From Candidatus Magasanikiibacteriota bacterium (GTDB lineage: Bacteria > Patescibacteriota > Patescibacteriia > Magasanikbacterales > JACTTX01), in contig JACTTX010000001.1 of the NCBI GenBank assembly GCA_015661005.1, positions 1 to 49,340 of the forward strand: 49,340 bases of DNA. Direction: 5' to 3'. Shown piece after piece: positions 16,324 to 26,376 of this stretch. The translations under genes were made by a program, and so were the position numbers. Position 1 is the first letter of the stretch, and every line of letters starts with the position of its first letter. Below the pieces are notes generated by a model, which saw only the letters and a program-made list of their open reading frames with translations, did no database searches and was not told the DNA's origin.

Positions 16324-17976
16324 TCATTCCGCGTTTTTGCGCAGTTTCATCAAAACAATAAAAGAGAGAGCGGCGGCAATAATGACGCCGGCAAACCCCA
16401 ACGGCACGCCGATAATTTTTTGCACGCCTTCCAGATGGAGAAGCACCGCTGTCGCTAGGAGATCAGCGACTAAAATCAATGAGAGAATTCTGATATCGGC
16501 CTGGCGATCAATTTCTTTTTTGATCGCGCTGAATTCAGAGGTATCAAGCTTGACGCCAAATTGTTCCTGGCGCGCGAGTTTAATGAGCGTTCGCGCCGCT
16601 TCCGGCAGTTCCTCAAAGAAATTGGCGGAGTCCAAGAGTATTTCCCGTCCCTGTTGCAATAATTTTTCCGGCTTGAATTCAATGGCCATGATGCGTTGAA
16701 GATACGGCTGGAGCGCTTTCCCAATATCAAACTTCGGGTCAAGAAGCAGAGCCGTGCTTTCCATGGTCATCACCGCTTTGGCGAAAAGTAAAATATTCGG
16801 CGGGAAAATCACGCCGCGGCTGGCGCCGACAATGACGGTTTTATAAAATGCTGTGGAGATACGTTCGCCGACGGTTGGGCTGTAAAACCATTTGTCCAGA
16901 ATGGCGGAAACATCTTGCTTAAAACCGTTCACGTCCGCGGCTTCATTGGTCTTGGCCAAGTGGAGTAAGTGTTTGACGACGCCTTCTTCGTTATGTTCCA
17001 AAAAATTTACAAGACAACTGATCAGCTCGCGGCGTATCGGCGTCTCCAAATGTCCGACAATGCCGAAATCGTGCAGGCAGATGACATTCTTTGGTTTCAG
17101 AAAAAAATTTCCGGGATGGGGATCGCCGTGAAAAAAACCGAATTCAAAAAATTGCCGGAAAACAATTTCCGTGCCCAATTTGGCCACCGCCGTCCGTGAA
17201 CATTTGATGGCGCGATAACGCGAAAAATCATCAATGGGGATTCCGTGGCTGAATTCCGTGGTGAGCAGACGCCGCGTCGTCAGGTTCCAATGCACCGCCG
17301 GAATATAAACCGCGGGCTCATTGGCAAAGAGCGCCCGGAAATGTCCGATATTGGTGGCTTCATTCGCGAGATTGAGCTCACGGAGAGTCCATTCGGCAAA
17401 CTCTTCAATGATTTTGATCGGCTGAAAGGGGCGGGCGGCGGGGAGATGTTTTTCAATTTGTGTCGCCAGCCAGCGCAAAAGGAGAATATCTTCTTTAACG
17501 AGCTCTTCAATTCCCGGGCGCAGAATTTTTACCGCCACCATCTCTCCATTTTTCAAAACCGCGCGATGCACTTGCGCGAGCGACGCTGATCCGGCCGGCG
17601 CGGGATCAAATTTTCTAAAAAATTTGGTGAGCGGCGCCTGCAGTTCCCGTTCAATGGCCGCCGCGGCCGCCACGGAGGGAAACGGCGCCACCTCATCCTG
17701 AAGATGCCGCAACTCCTGCGCCGTTTCCAACCCGATCAGATCAGCGCGGATGGAAAGCATCTGCCCCAGCTTCACAAATCCGCCTCCCAATTGCTCCAAA
17801 GCCAGCCGCAGATTTTTTGGCAGATCGTTTTCATGAGCGGCGCGGGACAATCGCGTTCGGAGAGGAATCAGATGGCGCATTTTCATGGCGCGGATCCAAG
17901 TCCCGAATCCCAAATGATAAAAAACGCCGACAATCTGTCGGATACGCCGTAGATGCACGGGCCGAAAAATGAACAT
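16324..17976 (-). CDS. ABC1/AarF/UbiB-family atypical kinase
   Basis: GGGFVKLGQMLSIRADLI, PAGSASLAQVHRAVLKNGEMVAVKILRPG, FFHGDPHPGNFF, LHDFGIVG. Confidence 0.93.
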   Translation of the reverse strand: MFIFRPVHLRRIRQIVGVFYHLGFGTWIRAMKMRHLIPLRTRLSRAAHENDLPKNLRLALEQLGGGFVKLGQMLSIRADLIGLETAQELRHLQDEVAPFPSVAAAAAIERELQAPLTKFFRKFDPAPAGSASLAQVHRAVLKNGEMVAVKILRPGIEELVKEDILLLRWLATQIEKHLPAARPFQPIKIIEEFAEWTLRELNLANEATNIGHFRALFANEPAVYIPAVHWNLTTRRLLTTEFSHGIPIDDFSRYRAIKCSRTAVAKLGTEIVFRQFFEFGFFHGDPHPGNFFLKPKNVICLHDFGIVGHLETPIRRELISCLVNFLEHNEEGVVKHLLHLAKTNEAADVNGFKQDVSAILDKWFYSPTVGERISTAFYKTVIVGASRGVIFPPNILLFAKAVMTMESTALLLDPKFDIGKALQPYLQRIMAIEFKPEKLLQQGREILLDSANFFEELPEAARTLIKLARQEQFGVKLDTSEFSAIKKEIDRQADIRILSLILVADLLATAVLLHLEGVQKIIGVPLGFAGVIIAAALSFIVLMKLRKNAE

Positions 17977-18046
17977 ACTACTACGTTCATCATAGCACGA
18001 AAAGCGCTGGTCGTTGAATAATTGTCTGGCTGTCCCGCTGTCATTT

Positions 18047-18055
18047 TGTTATACT
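18047..18055 (+). promoter_or_regulatory. Extended -10 promoter candidate upstream of the pilus operon
   Basis: TGTTATACT (TGn-TATACT), 68 nt before the response-regulator ATG. Confidence 0.4.
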
Positions 18056-18122
18056 GACCAAGTGTCCTTTCTCTGCTCCGACGGGGTAGGGGTTTTGTGC
18101 GGTTTCGCGCTAAGCGTCCTTT

Positions 18123-18497
18123 ATGCCTTCAAAAATTTTGGTAGCCGAGGATGATAAGTTCCTCATGAAGGTGTACCAATCAAAATTGGGTAAGGAAGGT
18201 TTTCAAGTCATTCCGGCCATGGACGGCGATGAAGCCGTTCGTTTTGCCACGGAAAAACATCCGGACCTCATGCTCCTTGATTTGATCATGCCGAAGAAAA
18301 ACGGTTTCACCGCTTTGGCGGAAATGAAACAGGATAAGCTCCTTAAAAACGTACCGGTGATTATTCTTTCCAATCTCGGACAAGATGATGACATCAAACG
18401 CGGACTTTCCTTGGGCGCGGCTGGATACTTAGTCAAAGCCGAGCACTCGCTGGAGGAAGTGGTGCAGTTGGTGCGAGAAACATTGGCGCGGAAATAG
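18123..18497 (+). CDS. CheY-like response regulator
   Basis: AEDDKFLMKVY, LMLLDLIMPKKNGF, VIILSNLG, GYLVKAEHS. Confidence 0.92.
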   Translation: MPSKILVAEDDKFLMKVYQSKLGKEGFQVIPAMDGDEAVRFATEKHPDLMLLDLIMPKKNGFTALAEMKQDKLLKNVPVIILSNLGQDDDIKRGLSLGAAGYLVKAEHSLEEVVQLVRETLARK

Positions 18498-18515
18498 TGT
18501 AAAACAGGAGATAGT

Positions 18516-20213
18516 ATGCCCCTTCAATTCACCGAACAAGAACTAAAAAAAATTCTGGTTGAGCCGGAGTTCATTTCCGACAAACAATTTTCCATTGCCA
18601 AAGCCGAAGCTGAACGCGATAACAAAAACATCATTGACGTTATCGTCGCCCGCAATTATTTGCCGGATGAAAATTTGGGGCAACTTCTTTCTGACGCCAA
18701 AGGATACCCCTTTGTTGATCTTCGCAAAACCGTGGCCAGTGATATTCTCCTCAAACTTGTTCCGGAAAATGCCGCTCGCGCTTTGCGCGCCATCCCTTTT
18801 GAACTGGGCAAAGACGGCTTGCATGTGGCCATGGCTGATCCGGAAGATTTAGGCGCGATTCTGCTTTTGGAGAAAAAAACCGGCGATAATGTTGTGCCGT
18901 ATTTTGCGACGGAACGAGACATCAGTGAATCATTGGACCGCTATCGCCGCGGACTCCGTGAAGAACTTAAAGATATCATTGCCGCCGCCGCCAAAACTGC
19001 GGCCTCGGGTGTAGAACGGGAAACGCCGGTCATCACCGTGGTGGATAAACTTTTGGAATACGGTTATGTCAATAAGGCCTCGGACGTTCATATTGAGCCC
19101 TTTGAAGACAAGACGCTGGTCCGTTACCGCATAGACGGCATCTTGCATGATATGGTTAATCTCCCAAAAAATATTCACGATTTTGTGGTTACGCGCGTGA
19201 AAATTCTTTCCAAGCTCCGTACGGACGAGCATGCTTCCGCCCAAGACGGCAAACTTCAATTCAACTCCGATGGCCAGCGCGTTGATGTGCGCGTGTCGGT
19301 CGCGCCGACGGTTCTTGGAGAAAAAGTCGTGATGCGCATCTTAGCGGAGAAGGCGCGCCGTTTCACCTTGGAAGAGATAGGTTTAAGCGAGCGGGATTTG
19401 GTAGTTATGCGCGATCAGATGAACAAACCATGGGGAATGATTCTGGCCACCGGCCCGACCGGCTGCGGTAAGACCACCACACTTTACGCCATGCTTCAGA
19501 TTTTGAATACGCGCGAGCGCAATATCTCCACCATAGAAGATCCGGTTGAGTACCAGATGACCGGCATCAATCAGATTCAAGTGAATCCCAAAACCAATCT
19601 GACTTTTGCCTCCGGCTTGCGTTCCATTTTGCGCCAGGATCCGAATATTATTATGGTCGGAGAAATTCGCGATGCCGAGACGGCCGGCATTGCCGTGAAC
19701 GCCGCTTTGACCGGACACTTGGTGCTTTCCACTTTGCATACCAATGACGCGCCCACCACTTTGCCGCGCCTTCTTGATATGGGCGTTGAACCGTTTCTGG
19801 TTGCCTCCACCGTTAACGTTGCTATCGCCCAGCGTCTCGTTCGCAAAATATGTTCGCATTGCATTTTCAGTTATAATCCGAATGAAGATGAAATGCGAAT
19901 GCTTAATCGTGATCCGAAAATTGTCGCTCTTTTCAAAAAGGCCGGCGCCAAGGAAGCCAAATCAACCGTTCTTTATCGCGGCAAAGGATGCGCCGTTTGT
20001 GGCCATACCGGCCACCACGGACGCTTGGCGCTTTTTGAAGTTATGGTCATCAGTGAAAAAATGCGCAAGCTGATTGTTGATCGCGCCGATGCCGATCAGT
20101 TGCGCGTCGCGGCCGTCGCCGAAGGAATGACCCTGATGATTGAGGATGGCGTCAAAAAAGTGCTGAATGGTGAAACGACGCTTGAAGAAGTATTGCGAGC
20201 GGTCAAAGAATAA
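18516..20213 (+). CDS. pilB: Type IV pilus assembly ATPase
   Basis: GPTGCGKTTTLYAML, DPNIIMVGEIRDAETA, STLHTNDAPTTLPRLLDMG. Confidence 0.95.
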   Translation: MPLQFTEQELKKILVEPEFISDKQFSIAKAEAERDNKNIIDVIVARNYLPDENLGQLLSDAKGYPFVDLRKTVASDILLKLVPENAARALRAIPFELGKDGLHVAMADPEDLGAILLLEKKTGDNVVPYFATERDISESLDRYRRGLREELKDIIAAAAKTAASGVERETPVITVVDKLLEYGYVNKASDVHIEPFEDKTLVRYRIDGILHDMVNLPKNIHDFVVTRVKILSKLRTDEHASAQDGKLQFNSDGQRVDVRVSVAPTVLGEKVVMRILAEKARRFTLEEIGLSERDLVVMRDQMNKPWGMILATGPTGCGKTTTLYAMLQILNTRERNISTIEDPVEYQMTGINQIQVNPKTNLTFASGLRSILRQDPNIIMVGEIRDAETAGIAVNAALTGHLVLSTLHTNDAPTTLPRLLDMGVEPFLVASTVNVAIAQRLVRKICSHCIFSYNPNEDEMRMLNRDPKIVALFKKAGAKEAKSTVLYRGKGCAVCGHTGHHGRLALFEVMVISEKMRKLIVDRADADQLRVAAVAEGMTLMIEDGVKKVLNGETTLEEVLRAVKE

Positions 20214-20225
20214 TTTTTTCCCTCT

Positions 20226-21422
20226 ATGGCTCTTAAAAAACACTTAACAATCAAATCATCGCTCGCCGAGTTGCCAAAATCAACCACGGTCGTTCCGGGG
20301 CGCAAACCTTCCGGCGGCGCCTTTGATCAGTTCCGGCCGCCGAATAAACTGAAGCAAGCGCTGGAATGGTTTCTCTCGCACGGCACGGTTTCGCATTTGG
20401 AAAAACTTCTTTTCACTAAAAATCTTTCGGTGATGATTCGGGCCGGCATTACACTGGTTGACGGGTTGGCTATTTTGCAGGATCAAGCCGTCGGCAAGTT
20501 CAAAAAAATTCTGACGAACATTTTAGCGACCGTCGGTTCCGGTCAGCCGCTCGCCATGGCGCTTGCCAAGTACCCGCGAGTTTTCTCGCCAGTTTTTGTC
20601 CAGGTGATTAGGACCGGTGAGGCATCCGGCACATTGGATTCATCATTAGAACAGCTTGCCGTCCAGCTCACCAAAGAGCAGGAACTGCGTCAACGGGTGA
20701 GGAGCGCCATGATGTACCCAACCTTGGTTCTGGTGGCCACCGTTGGACTGGGTTTTGCTTTGGCCTACTTTGTTTTGCCGCAACTCTCCAATCTGTTTCT
20801 AAGTTTGAACATTGACTTGCCGCTCTCCACCAAAATTCTTCTTTTTCTGGCGCGATCTTTTCAGCGATATGGCTTGTGGATCATCGTCGGTTTTGTTTTA
20901 ATCGTGATGGCGTTTATTTGGCTTTTGCGGCAAAGATTTGTTAAGCCGATTACTCATAGAATCATTCTGGTGACGCCGCTTTTCAAAAGTTTAAGTTTGA
21001 AAATTAATATGGCGCGATTCTGCCGCACCCTCGGCACTCTCCTGCAATCCGGATTGCCGATTGATCAAGCGCTGGCCATCACCAGCGAGGTGCTCACCAA
21101 TTACGTTTATCGCCAAGCCGTCAAAGCGGCGATGCCCATCATTAACCGCGGCGATCCGCTGTCAATTGGACTAACGCTCCACCCGCGCCTTATCCCCAAG
21201 TTTGTGAGTCGGATGGTTGGCGTGGGGGAACAGACCGGTTCCATGGAAAAAACCCTTTTGTATTTGGCTGATTTTTATGAGAATGAAGTGGACACGGCAA
21301 CAAAAAATCTTTCCACGGTGGTTGAACCGCTTCTCTTAATTGTCATTGGGTTTGTCGTCGGCTTTGTGGCCGTTGCCATTATTACGCCGATTTACAAAGT
21401 GACGGCGTCAATTAAGAGATAA
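20226..21422 (+). CDS. pilC: Type IV pilus inner membrane platform protein
   Basis: LLFTKNLSVMIRAGITLVDGL, VGVGEQTGSMEKTL, TSF domain pattern. Confidence 0.95.
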   Translation: MALKKHLTIKSSLAELPKSTTVVPGRKPSGGAFDQFRPPNKLKQALEWFLSHGTVSHLEKLLFTKNLSVMIRAGITLVDGLAILQDQAVGKFKKILTNILATVGSGQPLAMALAKYPRVFSPVFVQVIRTGEASGTLDSSLEQLAVQLTKEQELRQRVRSAMMYPTLVLVATVGLGFALAYFVLPQLSNLFLSLNIDLPLSTKILLFLARSFQRYGLWIIVGFVLIVMAFIWLLRQRFVKPITHRIILVTPLFKSLSLKINMARFCRTLGTLLQSGLPIDQALAITSEVLTNYVYRQAVKAAMPIINRGDPLSIGLTLHPRLIPKFVSRMVGVGEQTGSMEKTLLYLADFYENEVDTATKNLSTVVEPLLLIVIGFVVGFVAVAIITPIYKVTASIKR

Positions 21423-21452
21423 GAGCTCAAGGCCGCTCACCGTATCTATCCC

Positions 21453-21908
21453 ATGACAATAAAAAAAATTCTTTCCGATCAAAAAGGAATGACGATGCTT
21501 GAAATCATTCTTGTTTTGATACTTTTTATGGGGTTGGTTCTTTCCATATTTCCGTCATTTTTCGGATGGTTTCGCGCCAGTTACTTGGACGCCGCCCGTT
21601 ATGGTTATGTGAACGCCCTGCGTCGCGCGCAATATCGCGCCTTTTCTCAAGATAGAGAATCGGCTTGGGGCGTTGATATTACCACCAGCACCATCACTCT
21701 TTTCCGAGGAACAAATTTTGCAACGCGCAACACGGACTTTGACGAAACGACTGATCTGTCCGCCGTCGGTTCTTTAAGCGGCCCAACACGATTTATCTTT
21801 CAGACCTTTACCGGCAAACCGGACACAACCGGAACGACCACCATTCAGGCAACCGATGGGACGTCTTTAAACATTTCCGTAAACGGCTATGGACGGACTG
21901 ATTTTTAA
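21453..21908 (+). CDS. Prepilin-like protein
   Basis: GMTMLEIILVLILFMGLVLSIFP class III-like signal. Confidence 0.75.
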   Translation: MTIKKILSDQKGMTMLEIILVLILFMGLVLSIFPSFFGWFRASYLDAARYGYVNALRRAQYRAFSQDRESAWGVDITTSTITLFRGTNFATRNTDFDETTDLSAVGSLSGPTRFIFQTFTGKPDTTGTTTIQATDGTSLNISVNGYGRTDF

Positions 21909-23259
21909 AAATAGGCGCGTTCAGGGTTTTTCATTGATTGAAGTCATTTTGGGTCTGGCCGTGCTGGCGCTCATGATGACCACGATCATTACTCTGGTCG
22001 TTTGGAATACGTTGACCAATAGCGAGGCCTCGCGGAAATCAGTGGCCGTATCTTATGCCTTGGAGGGTTTGGAGGCGGCGCGGCAGATTCGCGATCAGTC
22101 ATTCGCCTACATAACGCCAGGCAACCACGGTGTAACCACGAGCACCGGCCAATGGGCTTTTTCCGGCGCGAGCAATTCTCTTGATGGCGGAAACTATGTT
22201 CGCACCGTGCGGGTAAATTTAGTTGACGCTGATCGGGCGTATGTAACTTCTTCTTCAACGTATCCGTCAATCACCGGTATCAGCCGCGAGGTGGCGCTGG
22301 CCAGTTATCTCAATAATTGGCCAAGGGCGCAAAACGTTCAAGTCGTTTTTGTCGGCGACTGCGCCGTTGGAAATGACGTTTATGTTTCCGGAAATTATCT
22401 TTATGTCGCGATTAACACGGCCGGTGGAGGGTTACTGATTTTTGACGTTACTGATCCGCAACTGCCATCGTCAATCGCTACGGTCAACGTTGGGGGGAAG
22501 GCCAAGGGCGTGCATGTGAGCGGAAACTACGCTTATGTGGCGGTTGATAATGCCAGCGCCGGTTTGGCGGTCGTTGACGTAACCAATCCAGCCACACCCT
22601 CTCTGGTCGCAACCCTCAATATCGGCAATATAGGCAACGGTATTTTTGTATCCGGAAATTATGCCTACATCGCGCAAAATTCCGTATCGGGCGGTCTCGT
22701 TGTTATAAACATCACGAATCCTTTAGCTCCGAGCTTGGCGGCAACCGTTGATGTTCAGGCGCGAGGCAATCGTGTTTTTATTGACGGCAATTATGCTTAT
22801 GTGAGTGTGGCGAGCGCAATCAAGGGCTTGGCCATTGTGAATGTGACAGCGCCGACCGCGCCGGTTTATTTGAACTCCACGAATGTGGGTGCGTTCGGCA
22901 CCGGTATTTATGTTGCTGGCGGGTATGCTTATGTTAGCGCGGCCAGCAACTCAAATGGTCTGGCGATCGTTAATGTCAGCAATCCTTTGGCGCCGTCGCT
23001 TACGGCGCAAGTTGATGTTCAAGGGAGCGGTCAAGGCGTTTATTTAGACGGGACTGGACACGCTTATGTCGGCGTGGCCTCGCAGACAAAAGGTCTGGGC
23101 ACAGTTACCGTTACTGATCCGACTAATCCGTCTTTCTTGTTATCAAATGATCTTGACCCGGCAACGGACGGCACGGATACGTTTGTGAGCGGCAATTATG
23201 TGTACATTTCCAGTTCCAATAATAATCACTGTTTTGCCGTCAATAACATCATTTTATAA
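21889..23259 (+). CDS. Prepilin-type N-terminus fused to LVIVD-like beta-propeller
   Basis: GFSLIEVILGLAVLALMMTTII followed by repeated V(Y/F)VSGNYAYVA...GL(A/V)VV(D/N)VTNP. Confidence 0.85.
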   Translation: MDGLIFKNRRVQGFSLIEVILGLAVLALMMTTIITLVVWNTLTNSEASRKSVAVSYALEGLEAARQIRDQSFAYITPGNHGVTTSTGQWAFSGASNSLDGGNYVRTVRVNLVDADRAYVTSSSTYPSITGISREVALASYLNNWPRAQNVQVVFVGDCAVGNDVYVSGNYLYVAINTAGGGLLIFDVTDPQLPSSIATVNVGGKAKGVHVSGNYAYVAVDNASAGLAVVDVTNPATPSLVATLNIGNIGNGIFVSGNYAYIAQNSVSGGLVVINITNPLAPSLAATVDVQARGNRVFIDGNYAYVSVASAIKGLAIVNVTAPTAPVYLNSTNVGAFGTGIYVAGGYAYVSAASNSNGLAIVNVSNPLAPSLTAQVDVQGSGQGVYLDGTGHAYVGVASQTKGLGTVTVTDPTNPSFLLSNDLDPATDGTDTFVSGNYVYISSSNNNHCFAVNNIIL

Positions 23260-23260
23260 T

Positions 23261-23758
23261 ATGCGGCGCGGTTTTACTCTAATTGAAGTGATCATCTATG
23301 TGGCGATGATTAGTTTATTTATGACCGCGCTCGTAACTTTTGCCGTCAATGTAATGCTCGCGCGCGCCAAAAATAATTCTATCAGCGACATCAATCAGGA
23401 GGCGCGCCATATTTTGCGTCGGATGGAAACGGCAATCGTCAACAGCAAATATATTTTATCGCCGGCCACCAGCACCGCCGCCGCGTTTTTTCAATTGCGG
23501 ATGGCATCAAGCACCCTTAATCCGACAAGTTTTGAAGTATCCAATGGCGCGGTGGCAATCAAAGAAGGGAATGGAGCAACGACCACCTTGACCTCATCAA
23601 GAGTAACTTTTGATGCTCCTTATTTCTATAATCTTTCGGTAAATACCACGCCCACCTTGCGTCTGCAGTTTAGATCCGGCCTCACTGATCCGAACAATAG
23701 TTCTGATTTTATTTATGCCGTTTATTGGGACACGTCGGTAACAGCGCGCAAAAATTGA
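23261..23758 (+). CDS. Prepilin-like (PilW/minor pilin type)
   Basis: MRRGFTLIEVIIYVAMISLFM; ATG at 23261. Confidence 0.85.
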   Translation: MRRGFTLIEVIIYVAMISLFMTALVTFAVNVMLARAKNNSISDINQEARHILRRMETAIVNSKYILSPATSTAAAFFQLRMASSTLNPTSFEVSNGAVAIKEGNGATTTLTSSRVTFDAPYFYNLSVNTTPTLRLQFRSGLTDPNNSSDFIYAVYWDTSVTARKN

Positions 23759-23761
23759 AGT

Positions 23762-24169
23762 ATGACATTCTTTCGGCAATCGTGGTATCCTAAAGGAGCG
23801 GCGGCGATTATTTCCATTATTCTTGTTGGCGCCGCAGTTTTGACAATTACCGTTTCGGCAAATCTGATTGGCATCCAGGAAACGCAGAATGCTTTTGTTG
23901 GTGAAAAATATGAAGAAGCGGCCGCGGCCGCCGACGGGTGTGTGGAGTGGGCGCTTCAAAAGTTAAAGAACAGTTCGCAATACGGCGGCAATGAAACGCT
24001 GACCATTGGGAACGGCGCCTGTCAGATTGGCGCGGTGACAAAAAACGGTCAGCAACGCACCTTTAGCGTCTCTTCCACCGTGAACACTTTTAGTGTTAGG
24101 GAAAATATTGATCTCTCCAAAGTTAATCCGGACATTAGATTCAATTCATGGCAACGCGTCTCTCCATAA
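23762..24169 (+). CDS. PilX-like minor pilin assembly protein
   Basis: GAAAIISIILVGAAVLTITVSAN; EEAAAAADGCVEWALQKL. Confidence 0.65.
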   Translation: MTFFRQSWYPKGAAAIISIILVGAAVLTITVSANLIGIQETQNAFVGEKYEEAAAAADGCVEWALQKLKNSSQYGGNETLTIGNGACQIGAVTKNGQQRTFSVSSTVNTFSVRENIDLSKVNPDIRFNSWQRVSP

Positions 24170-24200
24170 GGGACGGCCCCGCCCGAGGCATCTGCAAGTT

Positions 24201-25256
24201 ATGCTCCAGCTCGTTCCCGAACAAGCCGTTGGTCTTGATCTCTCTGACACGTCCATTGAAATTGTGGCCGTCAGAGAGTTTTTGAATTCCGTCAAGGTTA
24301 CGGGCCTTGGCCGCATTCTTCTTGAGCCGGGCGCGGTCTCGCACGGGGACATTGTCCGGCCGGATCGCGTCATGCCCCTGCTCCAAAATGTCTTTGCGAG
24401 CGCCCGGCCAAAACCAATTGCCGAGCGGGGCATCACCATGATTATTCCGGAAACGCATCTCTATTCTACCATCGTCTCTGTGCCATCTGATGTAGCCAAA
24501 AAAGACGTTAAACAAATCGTGCGAACAAGCGGTACCGAAAAAATTCCGTTAGTCCGTGAAGAATTTTGGGACGCCTGGTCCGAACCGCTCTTTACCGATG
24601 ACGGCGCCGTGGTAAATTATTTTGCCGTCCCGGCGAAGATTATCACCAGTTACCAAAAACTCGCCGAGGTCTCCGGCTTCAAAGTCCGTCAATTTGTCCC
24701 CGAACAGCTGGCTCTCTTGAACGTTGCCATCAGTGATCTGCCGGAAGAGCCGCTTTTGATTTTAGATTTTGGCGGCGAGCGAACGATGCTCATGCTTGTG
24801 GATAAGAGCGGGGTGGTCTTAAGCGCCTCTTTGGCCGTTGGCGGCAACCATTTGACTCGCGCCATTCAAAAACAGTTGGGTAAAACGCTTAAGGCCGCTG
24901 AAGAAACTAATATTGAAAATGGGCTTGACCCGGAAGCCCTCAAAGGCAAGCTTTTTCTCATTTTACAAAGGGAAATTCAGCCAATTATGAAAAAAATGAC
25001 GCAGATGATGGCCTATTATGAACGTCGTTTTGGCGTCCAAATTTCCAAAATTATTTTGACCGGCGGCGGAGCCCAGCTCAAAAGTTTTTCCGAGTATGTC
25101 CAGAGCAACACTGGTAGGACGGTGGAGCGCGTGGCCTCGTGGCTTTCATTTGATCAGGCCTTTCCCATGCTGTATACTGGAGCATTGGGTGCGGCTCTTC
25201 AGCACATTGGTTGGGGAGTTATGAAAATTAGTCCGTTTGAATTTTCTTACGATTAA
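24201..25256 (+). CDS. pilM: Type IV pilus assembly protein PilM-like
   Basis: VGLDLSDTSIEIVAV; LILDFGGERTMLMLVD; ILTGGGAQLKSFSEYVQ; ATG at 24201 preferred. Confidence 0.88.
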   Translation: MLQLVPEQAVGLDLSDTSIEIVAVREFLNSVKVTGLGRILLEPGAVSHGDIVRPDRVMPLLQNVFASARPKPIAERGITMIIPETHLYSTIVSVPSDVAKKDVKQIVRTSGTEKIPLVREEFWDAWSEPLFTDDGAVVNYFAVPAKIITSYQKLAEVSGFKVRQFVPEQLALLNVAISDLPEEPLLILDFGGERTMLMLVDKSGVVLSASLAVGGNHLTRAIQKQLGKTLKAAEETNIENGLDPEALKGKLFLILQREIQPIMKKMTQMMAYYERRFGVQISKIILTGGGAQLKSFSEYVQSNTGRTVERVASWLSFDQAFPMLYTGALGAALQHIGWGVMKISPFEFSYD

Positions 25257-25266
25257 TGATTTTTTT

Positions 25267-25743
25267 ATGGTTAAAGGGTCTACCGTCAGAGGTTTTACGC
25301 TGATTGAGTTGATTATCGTCATGGCTATTCTTGCTGTTTTAGCATTGATTGTGTTTAACGGCATTGATCCCCAGAGGAGAATTCATGCCGCCAACAACAC
25401 CGTGCGCGCCGTGAACATTAATTCTATTTTAAATGCGTATTTGACGTATATCGCGGACAATAGAGGAGCGCATGTAACTTCCACTTCCTCGGGCACAACT
25501 TATATGATTGGTCAGATTGGTGGGTCCACTTCCGGTTGCACCGCGTCTTCAACGTCGGATATTGTGGTTTTAACCGGTCTTGTTGACACTTATATCACGA
25601 GCATTCCTTATGATCCGGTGAACGGCAATAGTAATTCCACAAAGTATTATTACTATAAGAGTCCGAACGGCCGGGTTACCATTGGCGGCTGTACACCAGA
25701 GTCAGAGGGGACAACAACACCGGTCATCAGTGTTAGCCGGTAG
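25267..25743 (+). CDS. Prepilin, paralogue 1 of tandem array
   Basis: GFTLIELIIVMAILAVLALIVFNGIDPQRRIHAANN. Confidence 0.92.
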   Translation: MVKGSTVRGFTLIELIIVMAILAVLALIVFNGIDPQRRIHAANNTVRAVNINSILNAYLTYIADNRGAHVTSTSSGTTYMIGQIGGSTSGCTASSTSDIVVLTGLVDTYITSIPYDPVNGNSNSTKYYYYKSPNGRVTIGGCTPESEGTTTPVISVSR

Positions 25744-25755
25744 AGGAGAGGTATA

Positions 25756-26259
25756 GTGAAACAACTTTCAAGGTCGGCAGTTTTTATGAATCGTTCATTT
25801 CTTCAGGCCGGGTTCACTTTGATTGAACTTATTGTTGGGATTTCAATTATAGCCATTTTGGCGTTGATTATCTTTGTGGCCATTGACCCCTCGCGCCGCA
25901 TTAAGGCCGCCAACAATACCACCCGCGCATCGCACGTGAACGCCATTCTGAATGCCTATCTAAACTACGTGGCGGATAACAAAGGGACGCATGTAACTTC
26001 AACTTCTTCCGGAGTTACTTATATGATCGGCACCGGCGGCGGCTCCGGAACCTGCGCGGCCAGCACCACCTCGGCTAAAGTCGTGCTCACCGGAGTTGTG
26101 GATTCATATCTCACAACGTTGCCTTATGATCCGGTAAGCGGTAATAGTGAGGAGACACGTTACTATTATTATAAAAGTCCGTACGGTCGCATCAGGGTTG
26201 GCGCCTGCGATCCGGAAACAGAAGGCACGTTGACCCCCTCAATTAGCGTTCAGCGATAG
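25756..26259 (+). CDS. Prepilin, paralogue 2 of tandem array
   Basis: GFTLIELIVGISIIAILALIIFVAIDPSRRIKAANN. Confidence 0.92.
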   Translation: MKQLSRSAVFMNRSFLQAGFTLIELIVGISIIAILALIIFVAIDPSRRIKAANNTTRASHVNAILNAYLNYVADNKGTHVTSTSSGVTYMIGTGGGSGTCAASTTSAKVVLTGVVDSYLTTLPYDPVSGNSEETRYYYYKSPYGRIRVGACDPETEGTLTPSISVQR

Positions 26260-26312
26260 TTTCCCACAGGCCATAGTTCTCCACAGTTTTTTAGGTTCAG
26301 TTATGGATCTTA

Positions 26313-26321
26313 TGATATAAT
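26313..26321 (+). promoter_or_regulatory. Extended -10 promoter candidate before pilin paralogue 3
   Basis: TGATATAAT (TGn-TATAAT) in the 117-bp gap between paralogues 2 and 3. Confidence 0.55.
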
Positions 26322-26376
26322 ACATTTCGGGTGGGGATAACTTTAAACCTTTAAAACCATTTATTAAGAAAAATTT

